A stretch of DNA of 34,018 bases, taken from contig CAXKVV010001074.1 of assembly GCA_964058805.1 (NCBI GenBank), positions 1 to 34,018 of the forward strand, read 5' to 3'. Source of the stretch: Schoenoplectus triqueter. Lineage: Eukaryota; Streptophyta; Magnoliopsida; Poales; Cyperaceae. The notes under the pieces were generated by a model, which saw only the letters and a program-made list of their open reading frames with translations, did not search any database and was not told where the DNA came from. Shown here piece after piece: positions 22,001 to 32,886 of this stretch (the first letter of the stretch is position 1; the number at the start of each line of letters is the position of its first letter). The position numbers were made by a program, and so were the translations under genes.

Positions 22001-22927
22001 GGATTTGTATAATGTCCTTATGAATATACATTATATGTGAAGGTTAAAAATGAAGATATATTGGTTATGATTTTGTACGTTGATGACTTAATTTTTGTGG
22101 GTAGTAATTATAAAATAGTTGATGAGTTTAAAAGGGTTATGAAGAATGAATTTAAAATGACAAATTTAGAGCTTATGTTTTTGGGTCTTGAGATAAAATA
22201 AGGAGATGAAGGTATTTTTGTTTCATAAGAGGTCTATGCTAAGAAAATTTTAAAAAGGTTAAAAATGGAGGATTACAAACCGGTTAACACGTCGATTGAT
22301 TGTGGCATTAAGTTGTCTCAGCATGATAAAGGGAAGGTGGTTGATGCAACCTTATACAAGAGCCTAGTTGATAGTTTGAGAAACTTGGCATGCACTAGAC
22401 CGGATATTTTATATGCAATCGGTTTGGTAAGTCGGTATATGGAGGAGCCGAGATCAATACATTGGAAGACTATCAAATGAATTATCTATTACATTCGAGG
22501 TACTCTATCCCTTGGTTTGTTTTATAATTTATCCGCTAATACGACTTTCACATGGCATTCAAAGAAGCAACCAATCATGATACTTTTGACATGTGAAGCG
22601 AAATATATCGCAGTCGCGACATGTGTGTGTCATGCAATTTAGTTGAGAAAGCTACTTAATGAGATTAATTTCCCGCAAGATGAAGCTACGCAAATCTATT
22701 TGAATAGCAAGTTCGCAGTTGATTTAGCAAAGAATCTGGTCCATCATGAAAGAAGCAAGCATATCGATGTGAAATTTTATTTCATTCGAGAGCAAGTGAA
22801 AGAGAAGAAAGTCGAGTTGATATATGTGAATAGTGAAGATCAAGTTATGAATATTTTCACGAAACCACTGCCAATCATGAAGTTTGAGAAATTTAAGAAT
22901 CTTCTTAGTATGAAGGATGGGAAATAA
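19057..22927 (+). pseudogene. Broken copia gag-pol polyprotein gene
   Basis: The remains read in order. The gag N-terminal domain lies at 19065-19406. An Arg/Gly-rich stretch is followed by a zinc knuckle at 19850-19888, where the first Cys of CX2CX4HX4C is Tyr. The protease region is at 20000-20227, with Asp-Ile-Ser in place of the usual Asp-Ser/Thr-Gly at 20012-20020. The integrase is at about 20400-21040, keeping HTDIYG and RSDRGSEF, but the catalytic Glu position is Lys at 20890-20892. Reverse transcriptase spans about 21580-22270 with YVDD at 22076-22087, and RNase H/C-terminus ends near 22927. Many in-frame stops and frameshifts separate these, so no functional product is expected. Confidence 0.92.
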
Positions 22928-22945
22928 ATTAAGTTTAAGAGAGGA

Positions 22946-23389
22946 TGTTGAAATATAAACTTAATTATCATTAATAATGTTAAGTCTAATGAAAAATAAA
23001 TAGAACTCTTAGAATTCAGTAGTTGGTAAATTTTTATGGTTGATTAATGAGCGAATTTGAAGGGGCAAATGAAAGTAGATTTGAGTAAATGACATATGGT
23101 CTGAAAGCTTTTGAAGTCTAATTTCCAATGATTAAAGTCTCAAGTCTTTTGAAATTTCCAATAGAAAGTTATAGTTATTTTAGTAAATGTGTCAGCTAAA
23201 ACGGCAGCTATTTAGTATTCTGTTTTAATACGAATTTCTAAATTTTTCTTGTGTTTAGGCCTATATAAAGGTTTGTAATCTATTGTTTTCATGAGAGAAA
23301 AATACATAAGAGTTTACAATAAAAAGAAGGCTAGTTTCATCCATCTCTTATCTTATCTCAAAGTTTAATATTCATCATTATCTTTAACA
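22946..23389 (+). repeat. 3' LTR of the copia element
   Basis: 444 bases, the counterpart of 18511-18955, preceded by the polypurine tract at 22937-22945. Confidence 0.93.
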
Positions 23390-24116
23390 AGCAATGAGTA
23401 CGATATAGATCGGGTGGAGATATTTTCATTATCATACTCATTTAAAATTACTCTTACCTATATTCTACTTCTACTCATTAAAATTAAGCATACTTATACC
23501 CTATTTTTACTCATTAAAATAATTATATAAAGAAATGATAATGAAATAAATAATATTGATATTTTAATTGGTCTCTCATTATTAATAAAAAATACATTTG
23601 AACTTCTTCCATACATCTTTATTTTTCTAGTATGAAATTAAAATTTAACTATGTAATCAATTGTCCTATAATATATTTTTGGTTACCGTTATCAAAAAAA
23701 GAGATTAGAAAATATGCTTACTTGCCAATGATCGAGCAGTTCAATAAACGGTTGTCAAAAAAGAGATTAAAATTTAACTATGTAATCAATTGTCCTATAA
23801 TATATTTTTGGTTACCTATATTCTACTTCTACTCATTAAAATTAAGCATACTTATACCCTATTTTTACTCATTAAAATAATTATATAAAGAAATGATAAT
23901 GAAATAAATAATATTGATATTTTAATTGGTCTCTCATTATTAATAAAAAATACATTTGAACTTCTTCCATACATCTTTATTTTTCTAGTATGAAATTAAA
24001 ATTTAACTACGTAATCAATTGTCCTATAATATATTTTTGGTTACCGTTATCAAAAAAGAGATTAGAAAATATGCTTACTTGCCAATGATCGAGCAGTTCA
24101 ATAAACGGTTGTTAAA
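23390..24116 (+). repeat. Tandem duplication of about 358 bases at the start of a LINE fragment
   Basis: The segment TATTCTACTTCTACTCATTA (23461) recurs at 23819, followed by near-identical sequence up to about 24112. In between, a 50-base piece (AAAATTTAACTATGTAATC and following) occurs a third time at 23769-23816. The copies differ by only a few bases, so the duplication is much younger than the LINE fragment it includes. The duplicated part carries the LINE-derived stretch ending LPMIEQFNKRL. Confidence 0.85.
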
Positions 24117-25065
24117 GTGGGCTGCTAAACGATTATCACCATCAGAGAAATTGGTCTTGATGAAAGCAGTTTTGACATCAATATCGATCTATTCATGTCT
24201 ATTTTGCAGCTACTAGTTCGGATAATTAAACAAATAAATAATATTATAAGAGATTTTTATGGCACGGGACAAATCAAAATGTTAAAAAAATTCATCTAGC
24301 TAACTGGCAGCTAGTATGTGGACCAAAGAAGTTGGGGGCTTAGAATTGATTGATCTGAAAATATTGAATTAAGTTTTGTTATTTAAGTAGTATTGACAAT
24401 GGTTTAAAATATGACAAAAAATATTATGGAAAAAACATTCAATTTTGTAGATATTTTCTTCAGCTCACAGAATATTCAAAAGTTACCATCCTTTTTGAAA
24501 TAATTAAGATCTCACTTTTCATTTTGTCAATACTCAATTCTCAGAACAATTGGTAATGAGGAAGAATATCCTTTCGATTTCATGATTGGGGACTGGATAT
24601 AATGCAACTCAAATTTATTTGCCTCTGTACTTACGTTATTGATACAAGTATCACACTTAAAACATTCTTGGTTGCGCAAGATTGGAAAGGACTATTCATA
24701 GAACTGATGTCAAGTGATGCCACAAATCAATTTACTAAGTTGTTCCTTGTGATACATCAAAACAATATTAGACTAGGAACAGGGAGGATGAAGCTAAATG
24801 AAAATGGGGAGAAAATCTACCTCGATGCTATGATAGTAACTCTATTTATCCGTTCTGAGCTCCCTATAATTTGGAAGTTAAAATATCACTAAGAATACAA
24901 CTATTTATTTGATTGGATTCTCAAAATAAGATACTTACAATATAAAACATGGTAAGAAGAGGGTGGCATATGGTAAATATTTGTTAGTTGTATCGACAAA
25001 ATATGGAGACAATAGATCACTTGTTCAATGAATGTACAATGATTTTTAATAGGTACAAAATGACT
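24036..25065 (+). pseudogene. L1-type LINE fragment, 3' part of ORF2
   Basis: Conceptual translation gives LPMIEQFNKRLLKWAAKRLS and LVLMKAVLTSISIYS, typical of the end of plant L1 reverse transcriptase. Next comes HLANWQLVCGPKKLGGLEL followed by a DLKILN motif, and near 25000 ETIDHLFNECT, the zinc-binding zf-RVT region. The frame is broken repeatedly by stops and shifts. The endonuclease and catalytic RT parts are missing, so this is a 5'-truncated dead copy. No poly(A) tail or target duplication was identified. Confidence 0.8.
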
Positions 25066-25323
25066 TTTACCCATTTACTTAATGAAAAAAAAAATTACCA
25101 ATACTCATATTAAATAAGTTAATGAAATTTTTTTAATTCGTACTCATTTTATCGAATGCGGTATCTTTAGCTCGTGCCCGTTATATCCACACAAATCTGC
25201 CCAGCCTGATGACCAACTCGTCTGGCCTAGAGAGAAAACGAGTATGGTCGGTTTGGACCATCCGATAGACCGGGCTGAGTACAGGCTTGAGATTGGACCC
25301 GCCCGTCTGGTCCGAAAGTTAAT
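25066..25323. other. Spacer before the second TA-flanked MITE
   Basis: 25190-25320 is GC-richer (GTCTGG, GACCCGCCCGTC, ACCGGGCTGAG) and resembles the GC-rich subterminal repeats of hAT-type elements, but no paired ends were found. Confidence 0.35.
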
Positions 25324-25741
25324 ATATATATATATATATAGAGTGAGGCTATGGTGCTTCGCGAAGCACAAAACCTCCCGTGCTTCGCGTCCGTATCTCG
25401 AATTTGAAAGTTCATACACCCGATCCAAACCGTTGAACATGATCTTCATATTGAACTATCTTTGGAGATCAAAATTTATATTTTTTTTGAATTTTTTTGC
25501 TATTTTTTAGATGGGTACAAAATTGCTAGTTTTGGATGGTGCAGAAATCGTTAGATCAGCAAATTTTATACTCATTTAAAAAATAGCAAAAAAATTCAAA
25601 AAAATATAAAATTTGATCTCCAAAGATATTTCAATATGAAGATCATGTTCAACGGTTTGGATCGAGCGTATGAACTTTCAAATTCGAGATACGGATGCGA
25701 AGCACGGGAGGTTTTGTGCTTCGCGAAGCATCATAGCCTCA

Positions 25742-25776
<35 letters not shown>
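25324..25776. mobile_element. Long-inverted-repeat MITE (25340-25746) inside a TA microsatellite
   Basis: The second close member of the family at 17.1 kb. The ends are AGAGTGAGGCTATG / CATAGCCTCACTCT, with the 16-base palindrome GTGCTTCGCGAAGCAC directly inside the left end. It shares the CGTCCGTATCTCGAATT block, GTTGAACAT, GGAGATCAAA and TTTTTTAGATGGG. The inverted repeats match better than in the 17.1-kb copy, suggesting a younger insertion. TA runs flank both sides (25324-25340 and 25746-25776). Confidence 0.88.
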
Positions 25777-25784
<8 letters not shown>

Positions 25785-25785
<1 letters not shown>

Positions 25786-25866
25786 TAACAATAAATAATA
25801 TATTGTGTATAATATTATGGAGTTATTAACAATAGATAATATATTGTGTATAATATTATGGAGTTA
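25785..25866. repeat. Direct tandem repeat, two units of 41 bases
   Basis: TTAACAATAAATAATATATT and following recurs after 41 bases as TTAACAATAGATAATATATT; the two units differ at one base, and a third unit begins TTAATAAAA. Confidence 0.85.
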
Positions 25867-26027
25867 TTAATAAAATTATATATATATTAGATCTCAAAAT
25901 AATAATATTGTCACTTATAATTATATAAAATATTTTATTGAATTTTTTATTTTTTTATTAAATATAAATTGTCCGGCCAGAAAGAGCCGGGAAGGGATTA
26001 AATGGCCCGTCAGTAGGCGGGTAAGAC

Positions 26028-26361
26028 ACACGATATGAATAAGTTGAAGCTCCAATAATGGCGGTGCCTGGCACGGATTTACTGTCCTGTTTTATTGTGC
26101 TTATTATTTTTCATCATTGTTGTTTGCATAACTATATTTTTTACACTAATGAAGATCCTGTTATCCCTTTCGTCAACATTCTGGCACCTCCTGCATTGCG
26201 ATTTAACTGGTCGGAGGTGCTCGGAGGTTTGAATTAACCGGGCCCACCATTCTGAGGCATGTCACATATGTCACATGTGTTTAATGTGTTCCGGAGGTGG
26301 ACCTGTTCCTGTTCCTGCACAGCAAGTTCAATAAGGATTGTTTAGACTGGCCCTGCGTGTA
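26028..26361 (+). pseudogene. Relic of a DUF7796-like gene, exon 1 fragment
   Basis: Aligns along its length with exon 1 of the genes at 8492 and 33424, from the basic segment before the membrane span (AAGTTGAAGCTCC) through CCTGTTTTATTGTGC, TTTTTCATCATTGTTGTTTG, CATTGCGATTT, GGTCGGAGGTGC, CGGAGGTTTGAATT and TTTAGACTGGCCC. It has no start codon region, an in-frame TAA just before the membrane span, several frameshifts, a short internal deletion, and small tandem duplications (CCTGTTCCTGTTCCTG; GTCACATATGTCACATGTG). Exon 2 is absent downstream. It marks unit B of the tandem array. Confidence 0.88.
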
Positions 26362-26868
26362 ATCATTTTATTTTTCAAATATTTGTTTCTACTGTATCCT
26401 GATTAATATGTGTAAAATAACTGAATATTATTTTTCATGTTTGAAATGTCAATTAATCCAGGTAGATCAATGAAATATCTATATGAAGATTTGTTGGAAT
26501 GTCTATTTTTTTTAACATTTTCGGACTTTTTTTTTGTTATGACCAATGATTTATGAAAGATGACTCTAAAGTAATACAAAAGCACCAATAATTCTCTACA
26601 AAAGAGGGATTATCTTTTAAAAATCATTAAAACTTATAAAATAAATAGTATTCAAAAAATACAATTTAACCTTTATCCGTTCATATTGAATGAATCGGCC
26701 CAGAGAGCTGCTTAATTTGGTGGGAAAATAAAATAGAAAAGGGAAAGAAGAGGAAGTGTTGAGTCGGCCCAAACCAAAACTAATTGGCTCTTTTCCAAGA
26801 GAAGAAGCAAAGAAAGAAACAGATCAGGCGTTCAAACAAACAACGTTCGCCACAAAATTTTCAACTAA
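26362..26868. other. Spacer between units B and C
   Basis: AT-rich to 26690, then a purine-rich stretch (GGGAAAGAAGAGGAAG) with two CGGCCCA motifs at about 26696 and 26765, similar to the GGCCC motifs near 4500 ahead of unit A. No gene is seen. Confidence 0.4.
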
Positions 26869-28115
26869 TTCCTATATAACATATTAACATGCATGCATGT
26901 AAAAGAGAAGCACTGAGCTTGGGCTGCAAACCGATCCGAAACGGTCGGATAGTAGCTAAAATCATATTCATACTCATTTTAATTTTTCGAATATGAATAC
27001 TAATACGGATAATTTTGGATATAAATACGGATAATTTTGGATATAAATACGGATAATATGCATAAATTACCAATAAAATCACTTAAATTTATAAAATCTA
27101 TTGAAATACAAAATAAAATAAGTTTCCAAATACTATTCTTTATTAAAAAAATATATTTATAATTTTATAAACATTAAAATTCATAATATATATTCAATTT
27201 AATGATCAATAATATATTTTTTATGATTTATATTTAATAATATATTATATATCTAGTATTCGGATATAAATAATTAAAATTGAAAATTATTTCATACCTT
27301 TTTGGACTGATATTCAAATACAGATTATCACATTTATTTTTCCGGATACAAATTGAATACAGTTAGATATTATCGGTATAAATTTGCACCCGGGTGAATT
27401 CTTAATTAGTTGACCCGGGCGTTACTCCATTGCGCAGTCATTCAATTCCAGTGCATGTATTTAAATTGCATTTAACTTTGAGTTAAAATGCATGTGGGCC
27501 AGTCAAATCGGAAGATAAATGTACAATTCATCCGGTCGGTCCATAATTAGTTCGCGGTAGAAAATTAGAAATAGTAATTGGTTGAATGACAAATGTGAAA
27601 TGTCAAATGACATGGCTTGACTCTTGAGTTGATAGATATTGACATTGTGCATGCATGGGCTCGTCAATGTATTATATTTTTAGTTTGAGGTCGGTTCCTA
27701 TATATATAGATATTACTCACCAACCAAAATACTATTTTCAAACCTTTTTATCTCTTATTTTTTCATAGCTAGCATGCATCTCATTTGGGTAACTTTCAGA
27801 TATTTTGTATTTTCTTTTCATTTCGATGAAGATTGAAGGTTTAGCCCCAATATAATAAATATAAAGGAACATTGAGATAACGGTTCATGAGAAGATGGCA
27901 ATGCCGCCCATGTATGGTCATTGCCATTGGCCCAATTTGACCCTTGCTCTTCGGCCATATAAATATGTAATAACTAATGTCCATAAATATAAAGCATGTG
28001 CACATGGTGATTGAAGGAAACTACTAAAATTTGGGGATACAATTTAGTCCTCTAAAAAGAATCAGTTGCACAGAATTGGCGCAGAGGTCCTGGCCATTTA
28101 TGCGGTCCAGGGCTG
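26869..28115 (+). repeat. Tandem-array block, copy C (longest)
   Basis: Matches copy B upstream (AACATGCATGCATGTAAAAG) and continues, after an insertion at about 26918-27395, with TCATTCAATTCCAGTGCATG, AAAATGCATGTGGGCC, GGAAGATAAATG, GACATGGCTTGACTCTTGAG, CTCACCAACCAAAATA, the pyrimidine tract, GAAGGTTTAGCCCCAATA, GTGCACATGGTGATTGAAGG and GGCGCAGAGGTCC. Its last 270 bases correspond to the end of copy A and have no B counterpart because of the copia insertion. It lies upstream of the gene at 33424. Confidence 0.75.
26918..27395. mobile_element. Probable hAT-type element inserted in copy C
   Basis: The stretch begins GGGCTGCAAACCGATCCG and ends AAATTTGCACCC, giving hAT-like inverted ends. It is absent from copies A and B, which run straight across this site. 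It contains three tandem copies of a 22-base unit (AAATACGGATAATTTTGG..., 27001-27058). I could not define a clean 8-bp duplication. Confidence 0.6.
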
Positions 28116-28416
28116 CCGATGGATATCATAACAACAAAATTTAATAATAATAATGACAATAACAATTATATATTATATAGTTAAATATACAATAATAAAA
28201 TTCTCGTATATAATATTTTACGTACTATTTACCTTGTAGTTACGGAATATCTTTCACTAATATATATCCTAAGCTAATCGATTTTTTCCCCATATATATC
28301 CATATCATAGTTGTGGAAAAAATGTTTATCCATGTTCATATTATCTAATTAATGCGATATGAAAACGATTAAGAATAACTCATTTGCCTGCTGAGCGCAA
28401 AAAATGATGCAGCTTA
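28116..28416. other. AT-rich spacer
   Basis: AT-rich with an AAT-repeat start; no recognisable gene or element. Confidence 0.4.
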
Positions 28417-28691
28417 GAGTATCTGCATTTTATTGTCAAATTGATTGTCAAATCTTATTTGACAATTATCATTTGAATTTCAGAGATGCAGAAACTAGAT
28501 AAAATTAGACAATTGTCTAAATTTGACAATTCATTTGACAAGCTACGTCAGCGAAGAAGCAAACAATTAATTATGAAAGTGTCATTTTGACAATTTTGTT
28601 CTATTCAGGGATGCCACTCTTAAAATAAATTGTCAATTGATGACATGGCATAAAAATTTAATTTTGACAGTCGACACCAATGCGGATGCTC
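28417..28691. mobile_element. Tourist-like MITE (PIF/Harbinger type), 275 bp
   Basis: Ends GAGTATCTGCATTTTATTGT and, inverted, GAGCATCCGCATTGGTGTCG. It is flanked by the 3-bp duplication TTA (28414-28416 and 28692-28694). The body has repeated TTGTCAAAT / ATTTGACAA blocks that could pair. No coding capacity. Confidence 0.85.
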
Positions 28692-29824
28692 TTATTCAGT
28701 GCGCAGGCCCTCGCCATGGCTCCATCTAGAGAATTGAAGGCGTTTCAGATCGGTCCGAGGCGGTTCAAACTCCTCCGGTTTAAGGGTTATCATGGGTCAA
28801 GGGTCATAGATGAGCACGAATCGGACGGTCCAGGTTAGAGGTTAGAACGGTTCAAAATGAAAAAATTATGATCCAATCTATCTTACACCCTACGGATTAG
28901 ATCCTCACGGGTTGAGACGGATTGGATACGAAACGGTCCGATCTGAAGAAAGAGGTTGGCACGAAGGGCAACTATATCACAAAAGCGCAACTATATCCAA
29001 GTGACAAAATGGTTCAACCTTTGAGAGTCAGTATACTCTGTACCATACACGAAGTGAATTTCAAGTGAGAATGGTAGTGCCATTGTATTTTTAGGTAATA
29101 TATTTACTTACAAATATATGGAAAATGAGAAAACAGATAACGAAAATGTAATGCATAATTGTCAAAAGCATAGAAAATAATAGAATAAAGTATTTTTTAT
29201 ATTAAGCTTCAAATATATAACAAATGTATTATAGTATTGGTTTCTTGGGAGGATGTACCAAAGAAAATTCATTAAAATCTAATAAACAATATAAAAATTG
29301 CATTGTATTGTCATTCATTACCGGATAGGGTATGGATATCGGGTCCGGATTAACACAATTAGCACTGATAGAGCAGGTTTTAGGCAGGGCGGATTTTAAC
29401 GAATCACGGATTTAGACGGGACGACTTAGAATAGGTCAATATGAAAAATTTTAAATCCAACTTTTATTGGGATCATATTTTTAACGGATCCGATTACTCA
29501 TGGGTTTTATACGGTCGGATAGGAAAAAATCATACCCACAGATTTTTCACAATAAGGATTGACCCATTCATATTTTCAAACCTCTGCATCCTCTGCATCC
29601 ATCTAATTGTATGAAAATAGTCTAATTGGTAATTATTTTCCGAGGGTCCCGCATAGCCACATAGACGCAGTATTATATTAGATATTTATCCCAATTTTTC
29701 TATCCACATTTTTCTTTATGGGAAGGTTCAGATTTTTCACATCTTATTTTCATCACTTAAATGAACGTGTCGGATGTTTCTAAAAGGTACCTAACATTTA
29801 GAATATTTAGTATAATATTTTTTT
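28692..29824. other. Spacer with degenerate GGTCCG/GGATCG-rich remnants
   Basis: 28740-28950 and 29320-29590 are studded with CGGTCCGA, GGGTCAAGGGTC, CGGATCCG and GACGGGACGA motifs typical of the subterminal zones of plant hAT-type elements, but neither has defined ends. The AT-rich DNA between them holds nothing I recognise. Confidence 0.4.
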
Positions 29825-30189
29825 AGTTATGCTACGCGTAACACAGATGGTTCATGTACTACGGATTATTTATCTATTTTTAAAGTTTAAATGGTATATC
29901 CAACACTCAAAATAATTTTCATATGAAAACCTAATTGTAGATCAGATTTTATATATATATTATTTAATTTTTTTACTATTTTTTAGATAGTTAGAAAATT
30001 ATTTTTTAATGAGTCATAATAATTAAATCAAGAGATTTTCTAGCTATTTAAAAAAATATAAAATTTGGCCTACAAATATATTTTCATATGAAAATCATTT
30101 TGAACGGTTGGATCAACCATTTAAACTTTGAAAATAAAGAAATGATCCGTAGTATATGAATCATCTGTGCTATGCATAGTAACATAGCT
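29825..30189. mobile_element. Long-inverted-repeat MITE, diverged family member
   Basis: The ends AGTTATGCTACGCGTAACAC and, inverted, AGCTATGTTACTATGCATAG start imperfect repeats that include CACAGATG, ACTACGGAT, AAAGTTTAAATGG and TTTTCATATGAAAA. The T-rich block ending CTATTTTTTAGATAG matches the 17.1-kb and 25.3-kb elements in position and sequence. It is not in a TA microsatellite. Confidence 0.75.
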
Positions 30190-30984
30190 TAATCATATTT
30201 TTTATTATTCTTCAAGAATTTCTTATTCGACTTATTACATTGCTTTTGAAAGTTTTAGAGATGAAAAAAATGAAAAAACCTACTCAAGAAATACAAATAA
30301 TAAATTGTCACAAGAAGCAATCTTTCTACACAACTTATAAAATGCAACTAATTATACGAAGAAATGCAAAGTGACGTAGAGTGAGAAAATAGTAAGGAAA
30401 ACAAAATATATGAAGTTCGGCAAAAATGTCTACGATTTTGGGATTCACGCCAAGAAACATGTGTCTATTTATTAATACCAAAGTGTTACAAAGAACATTA
30501 AATTTGATTTTTTTTTAAATTCACGAGTAAAAAAAGAGACACAAATCTAAAAAAAATAATAAAAGGTACTCAAACTCTTAATATAAAGACCAAAAACTTC
30601 AAAAAAATTAACACAACTAGGCTAAAAAAATATTTGAGTTTCTAATTGTTAAGCATAGCAAGGAAAATAGTTGTGCTCTAAGTGTTATTTGGGATGGTTG
30701 TAGGAATACTAAAAGATTGAGAGAATTGAATTAGATTGAAATATGGTGAGCATCCCCTTTAAAAAAGAACAACTAATAGAAGATTGACCGTTTTTTGCTC
30801 AATGATTGTTATAACAGCTTAGAAATATTTTTTATTTGTTCCTGCTAAGAATATTTTTGTCAGTCCCGAAAAATAAGGTGTTAAATAAGTTATTATAACG
30901 GCGTGACAAAGTTTACTCAAGTGTTAAATGATTTGCTAAAAATAAAGATTCAAAAAACCTTGAGTCTTGACATGGTCAACCTTC
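30190..30984. other. AT-rich spacer
   Basis: No recognisable ORF, RNA gene or repeat ends. Confidence 0.4.
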
Positions 30985-32170
30985 TTCAGAGTTATTATAT
31001 GATATGATTAGAGAAGTGTCTAGTAGTGAAAAATTCTTCATTAAAGGAGATCTTAACGGTCATGTTGACACAGATAGAAGGGGGTTTGAGATGGTACATG
31101 AAGGTTTTGAATATGGCGAACAGAATCAAGAGAGAAAAGAAATCTTGAACTTCGTTGTAGCGAACACCTTCTTTAGAAAGAAAATTCTCATTTAATTACT
31201 TTCAATAGTGGTCAACACTCGAGCAAGATCGATTTTAACCTTACTAGAAGGAAGAAGAGACCAAACTATATGGATTGTAAAGTTAAATCTGGCGAGTGTA
31301 TCGTCACACAACACAAAATTTTGGTGGCTAACATTCATTTTCAAGTACGCATCCGGTGAGATAGAGGCATGAAAATTATGATAACAAAGTGGTGGAAGGT
31401 CAAAGGGAACACTTCTCAGGTGTTTATGGATAGAGTTATCGTAGAAGGACTATGGAACACATGTCGACTCACATTCGGAATATGACTATAGATGTGTTTA
31501 GAGTAATCAAATGAAATAAATATGAACCTAAACATACTTGGTGGTGGAATGATGATGTACAAGCGATCAGTGAGAATAAAGAATGCAACAACCATTTGAA
31601 TCACCACGAGAGTGATAAAAACATACAGAAGTACAAAAAAGCAAGAAAAAATACAAAGAAAGTTGTGAGCGAAGTAAGAGGTCAGACATATGCGGAGATG
31701 TATCGAAAACTAGATATGAAAGAGGGCGGAAATAATGTCTACAAGATGGCTAAGCTTTGAGAATGAAAGACAAGAGACTTCAATCGAGTTAAATGTATTA
31801 AGGATGAGACTAATAGGTTTTTGGTGAAGGATAATGAGATTAAGAACAGATGAAGAGAATACTTCGACAAGCTATTCAATGAAGAGAGTGAAAAAACCAC
31901 GACTGAGTTGGACGACTCATTTGATGATGATTTATTCGGAAAATTTAAGAGTCTGAGGTAAAATAAGGTTTAAAAATGATGAGAATAGATAAGACATTAG
32001 GATCTAATAACATCTCAATGAGGTATGAAGATGTCTCAGAGATATAGCAATTGTATGGCTCACTAAGCTATTTATTATTATTTTTCGGTCCAATAAGATG
32101 TCTGATAAGTGGAGAAGAAGTATATTAGTACCATGGTACGGACTGGAGATATAAACCAATTGTAGTAATT
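30985..32170 (+). pseudogene. RTE-type LINE fragment (endonuclease to start of reverse transcriptase)
   Basis: Translation across frames gives GDLNGHV and VHEGFEYGE (AP-endonuclease C-terminal half, 31004-31195), then NFVVANTFF and TWWWN-like remains near 31535. These are followed by DMKEGGNNVYKMAK, RDFNRVKCIKDET and REYFDKLFN (about 31715-31880), and AIVWLTKLF and MSDKWRRSILVP from the start of the reverse transcriptase (32045-32130). This is the order of plant RTE-clade LINEs, often mis-annotated as craniofacial development protein 2-like. Stops and frameshifts are frequent, and the RT catalytic core is missing. Confidence 0.8.
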
Positions 32171-32256
32171 TATTCTTTACTCTTTTCTTGATATCAAATA
32201 ATTATGTAAAAAAATTATTAACCATATATAATATATAGTCGTTTGTGACCTGTCAC
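32171..32256. other. Short AT-rich spacer
   Basis: Nothing recognisable. Confidence 0.3.
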
Positions 32257-32886
32257 TAGGGCTGTCAATGACACTCTTTTGGCTGTTTGTTTAATCTGTA
32301 TCATAACCGATAAGACGGGTATGGATAAAGTTTTATTTTCGTTAGGTTATCGAGTATGGGTATGGTTAAGAAAAAAAATCCGTTAACTTATCGGGTATGA
32401 ATATGGGTAAGAGGTTTTCGTTATCCGTTATCCATTGGGTAAATTATATAAATATATATATAGTTAAATATATATAAATATAATTATTTTATATTTTTAA
32501 TAAATATATATATATATAGTTAAATTATATAAATATATATATATAATAATTAGAATATATTTTTTATAACAATTGATATGAAAAATTATATTATTTATGT
32601 TATATCTAAAATGTTAATTATTATTGCACTTTATTAATATATTTATTTAATGTTATTTATTTATCTAAATCATATAATTTTTTTATAATTTTTTTCATTG
32701 AATTATTTTTATTTTTACTCGTTATCTACTGTTACCCATTCATTACCCGAAATTTATAATGGATAAGGGTAGGGTATGGATAAAAAATATTTTAATGGGT
32801 ATGAGTAGGGTATGGATAAAAAAATTAATAAATATGAATATAAAAATAGTTTCACTTGTACTCTGCCCTACCCCTACTTGTCAGAA
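32257..32886. mobile_element. Degenerate hAT-type element
   Basis: The left end TAGGGCTGTCAATGACA is hAT-like. GGGTATGGATAA-type repeats follow the left end and recur inverted or direct near the right part (GGGTATGGATAAAAAA at about 32770-32820), around an AT-rich core. The right end is poorly kept (CTTGTCAG near 32878-32885), and no 8-bp duplication could be confirmed. Confidence 0.55.

Larger units (their letters stand above)
18511..23389 (+). mobile_element. Ty1/copia LTR retrotransposon, complete but decayed, 4.9 kb
   Basis: Two LTRs (18511-18955 and 22946-23389) start TGTTGAAATATAAACTTAAT and end CTTTAACA. The flanks AGTAA and AGCAA form a 5-bp target duplication with one mismatch. The primer site TGGTATCAGAGCC (18959-18971) matches initiator methionine tRNA, as is usual for copia, and a purine-rich tract AAGAGAGGA precedes the 3' LTR. 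The internal order gag, protease, integrase, reverse transcriptase, RNase H defines the Ty1/copia class. By eye the LTRs differ at about one position in ten, so the insertion is old. It interrupts copy B of the tandem-array block. Confidence 0.95.

Noticed and set aside
31416..31607. Minus-strand 63-codon ORF
   Set aside because: Lies antisense to the RTE LINE remnant, which explains the sequence on the plus strand.
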